Source: CAYLLN01 sp036496265 (lineage in GTDB: Bacteria > Planctomycetota > Planctomycetia > Pirellulales > Pirellulaceae). From it: a stretch of 6,924 nt of DNA. The DNA is taken from assembly GCA_036496265.1 (NCBI GenBank), contig DASXLL010000283.1, positions 1 through 6,924 on the forward strand, read 5' to 3'. The notes under the pieces were generated by a model. The model had not been told where the DNA came from and made no database searches. It saw only the letters and a program-made list of their open reading frames with translations. The position numbers and the translations under genes were made by a program. Positions 6,821 through 6,924 of the stretch are shown piece after piece (position 1 is the stretch's first letter; every line of letters starts with the position of its first letter).

Positions 6821-6924
6821 CCGCTTCTCGCCCCCTCTCCCTCTCTCCCCCTCTCCCCGTCTTCCTCCTCAACCAACTCGCGCTTTACCTCAGAAAGCCT
6901 CCGATTCAACCTCCTCATCACCTC
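6817..6924 (-). CDS. C-terminal end of an unidentified gene, overlapping mfnB
   Basis: From the right edge this minus-strand frame is open for 35 codons and stops at TGA (6819-6817), sharing ATGA with the mfnB start. The other two frames have early stops. The tail is highly charged: EVMRRLNRRLSEVKRELVEE, probably a helix, then a Glu/Arg/Gly-rich low-complexity run (DGERGREGEGARSG). The four-base overlap is typical of co-transcribed, translationally coupled genes, so this gene may belong with mfnB in C1-cofactor synthesis. Nothing in the visible part identifies it. The open frame could also be chance in a stop-poor polypurine stretch, so my confidence is moderate. Confidence 0.5.
   Translation of the reverse strand, partial: EVMRRLNRRLSEVKRELVEEEDGERGREGEGARSG
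6831..6858. repeat. 28-nt uninterrupted polypyrimidine (polypurine on coding strand) tract
   Basis: The plus strand from 6831 to 6858 contains only C and T, in CCCCCTCTCC-type runs, with nearly pure pyrimidine continuing to 6870 apart from one G. It ends 11 bases before the mfnB start on the coding strand. There it reads as G/A-rich sequence that could hold ribosomes near the overlap. Tracts like this are prone to slippage, so the frame of the overlapping tail should be checked against the raw assembly. Confidence 0.7.

Overview
The window is a GC-rich bacterial segment in which every gene I can support lies on the minus strand, so it is best read from high to low coordinates. I infer a planctomycete, probably related to the Pirellulales. 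The reasons are a methanofuran-pathway gene (mfnB) in an otherwise bacterial, Gram-negative-type setting, two short intergenic sequences I recognise as recurring in planctomycete genomes, a small protein I associate with that group, and several GTG starts. This rests on memory and pattern recognition, not on a search.

Layout in order of transcription: (1) the last ~35 codons of an unidentified gene (6924-6817), ending in a Glu/Arg/Gly-rich tail and overlapping the next start by ATGA; (2) mfnB (6820-6068), (5-formylfuran-3-yl)methyl phosphate synthase, with its family lysines present; (3) a 68-residue protein of unknown function with a strong ribosome binding site (6003-5797); (4) a ~220 bp gap, then a lipoprotein periplasmic adaptor of an RND efflux pump (5577-4225); (5) a 91 bp gap holding a compact GGGAGG/CCTCCC hairpin repeat, then the RND inner-membrane pump of the HAE1 type (4133-879); (6) a 217 bp gap, then the first 220 codons of a secreted or membrane-anchored TPR protein that runs off the left edge (661-1). 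The putative start of that last gene lies inside a dispersed repeat.

The adaptor and pump clearly form one efflux operon. They should assemble with an outer-membrane TolC-like channel, which is not in the window. mfnB belongs to C1-carrier cofactor synthesis, linked to H4MPT/methanofuran-type formaldehyde oxidation, and is probably translationally coupled to the gene upstream. I see no link between mfnB and the efflux genes beyond proximity. I found no tRNA, rRNA, CRISPR array, insertion sequence or phage gene. The window looks like ordinary chromosome; the most interesting points are the repeat elements at gene starts, the small conserved-looking protein and the mfnB neighbourhood. I do not see a novel system here.
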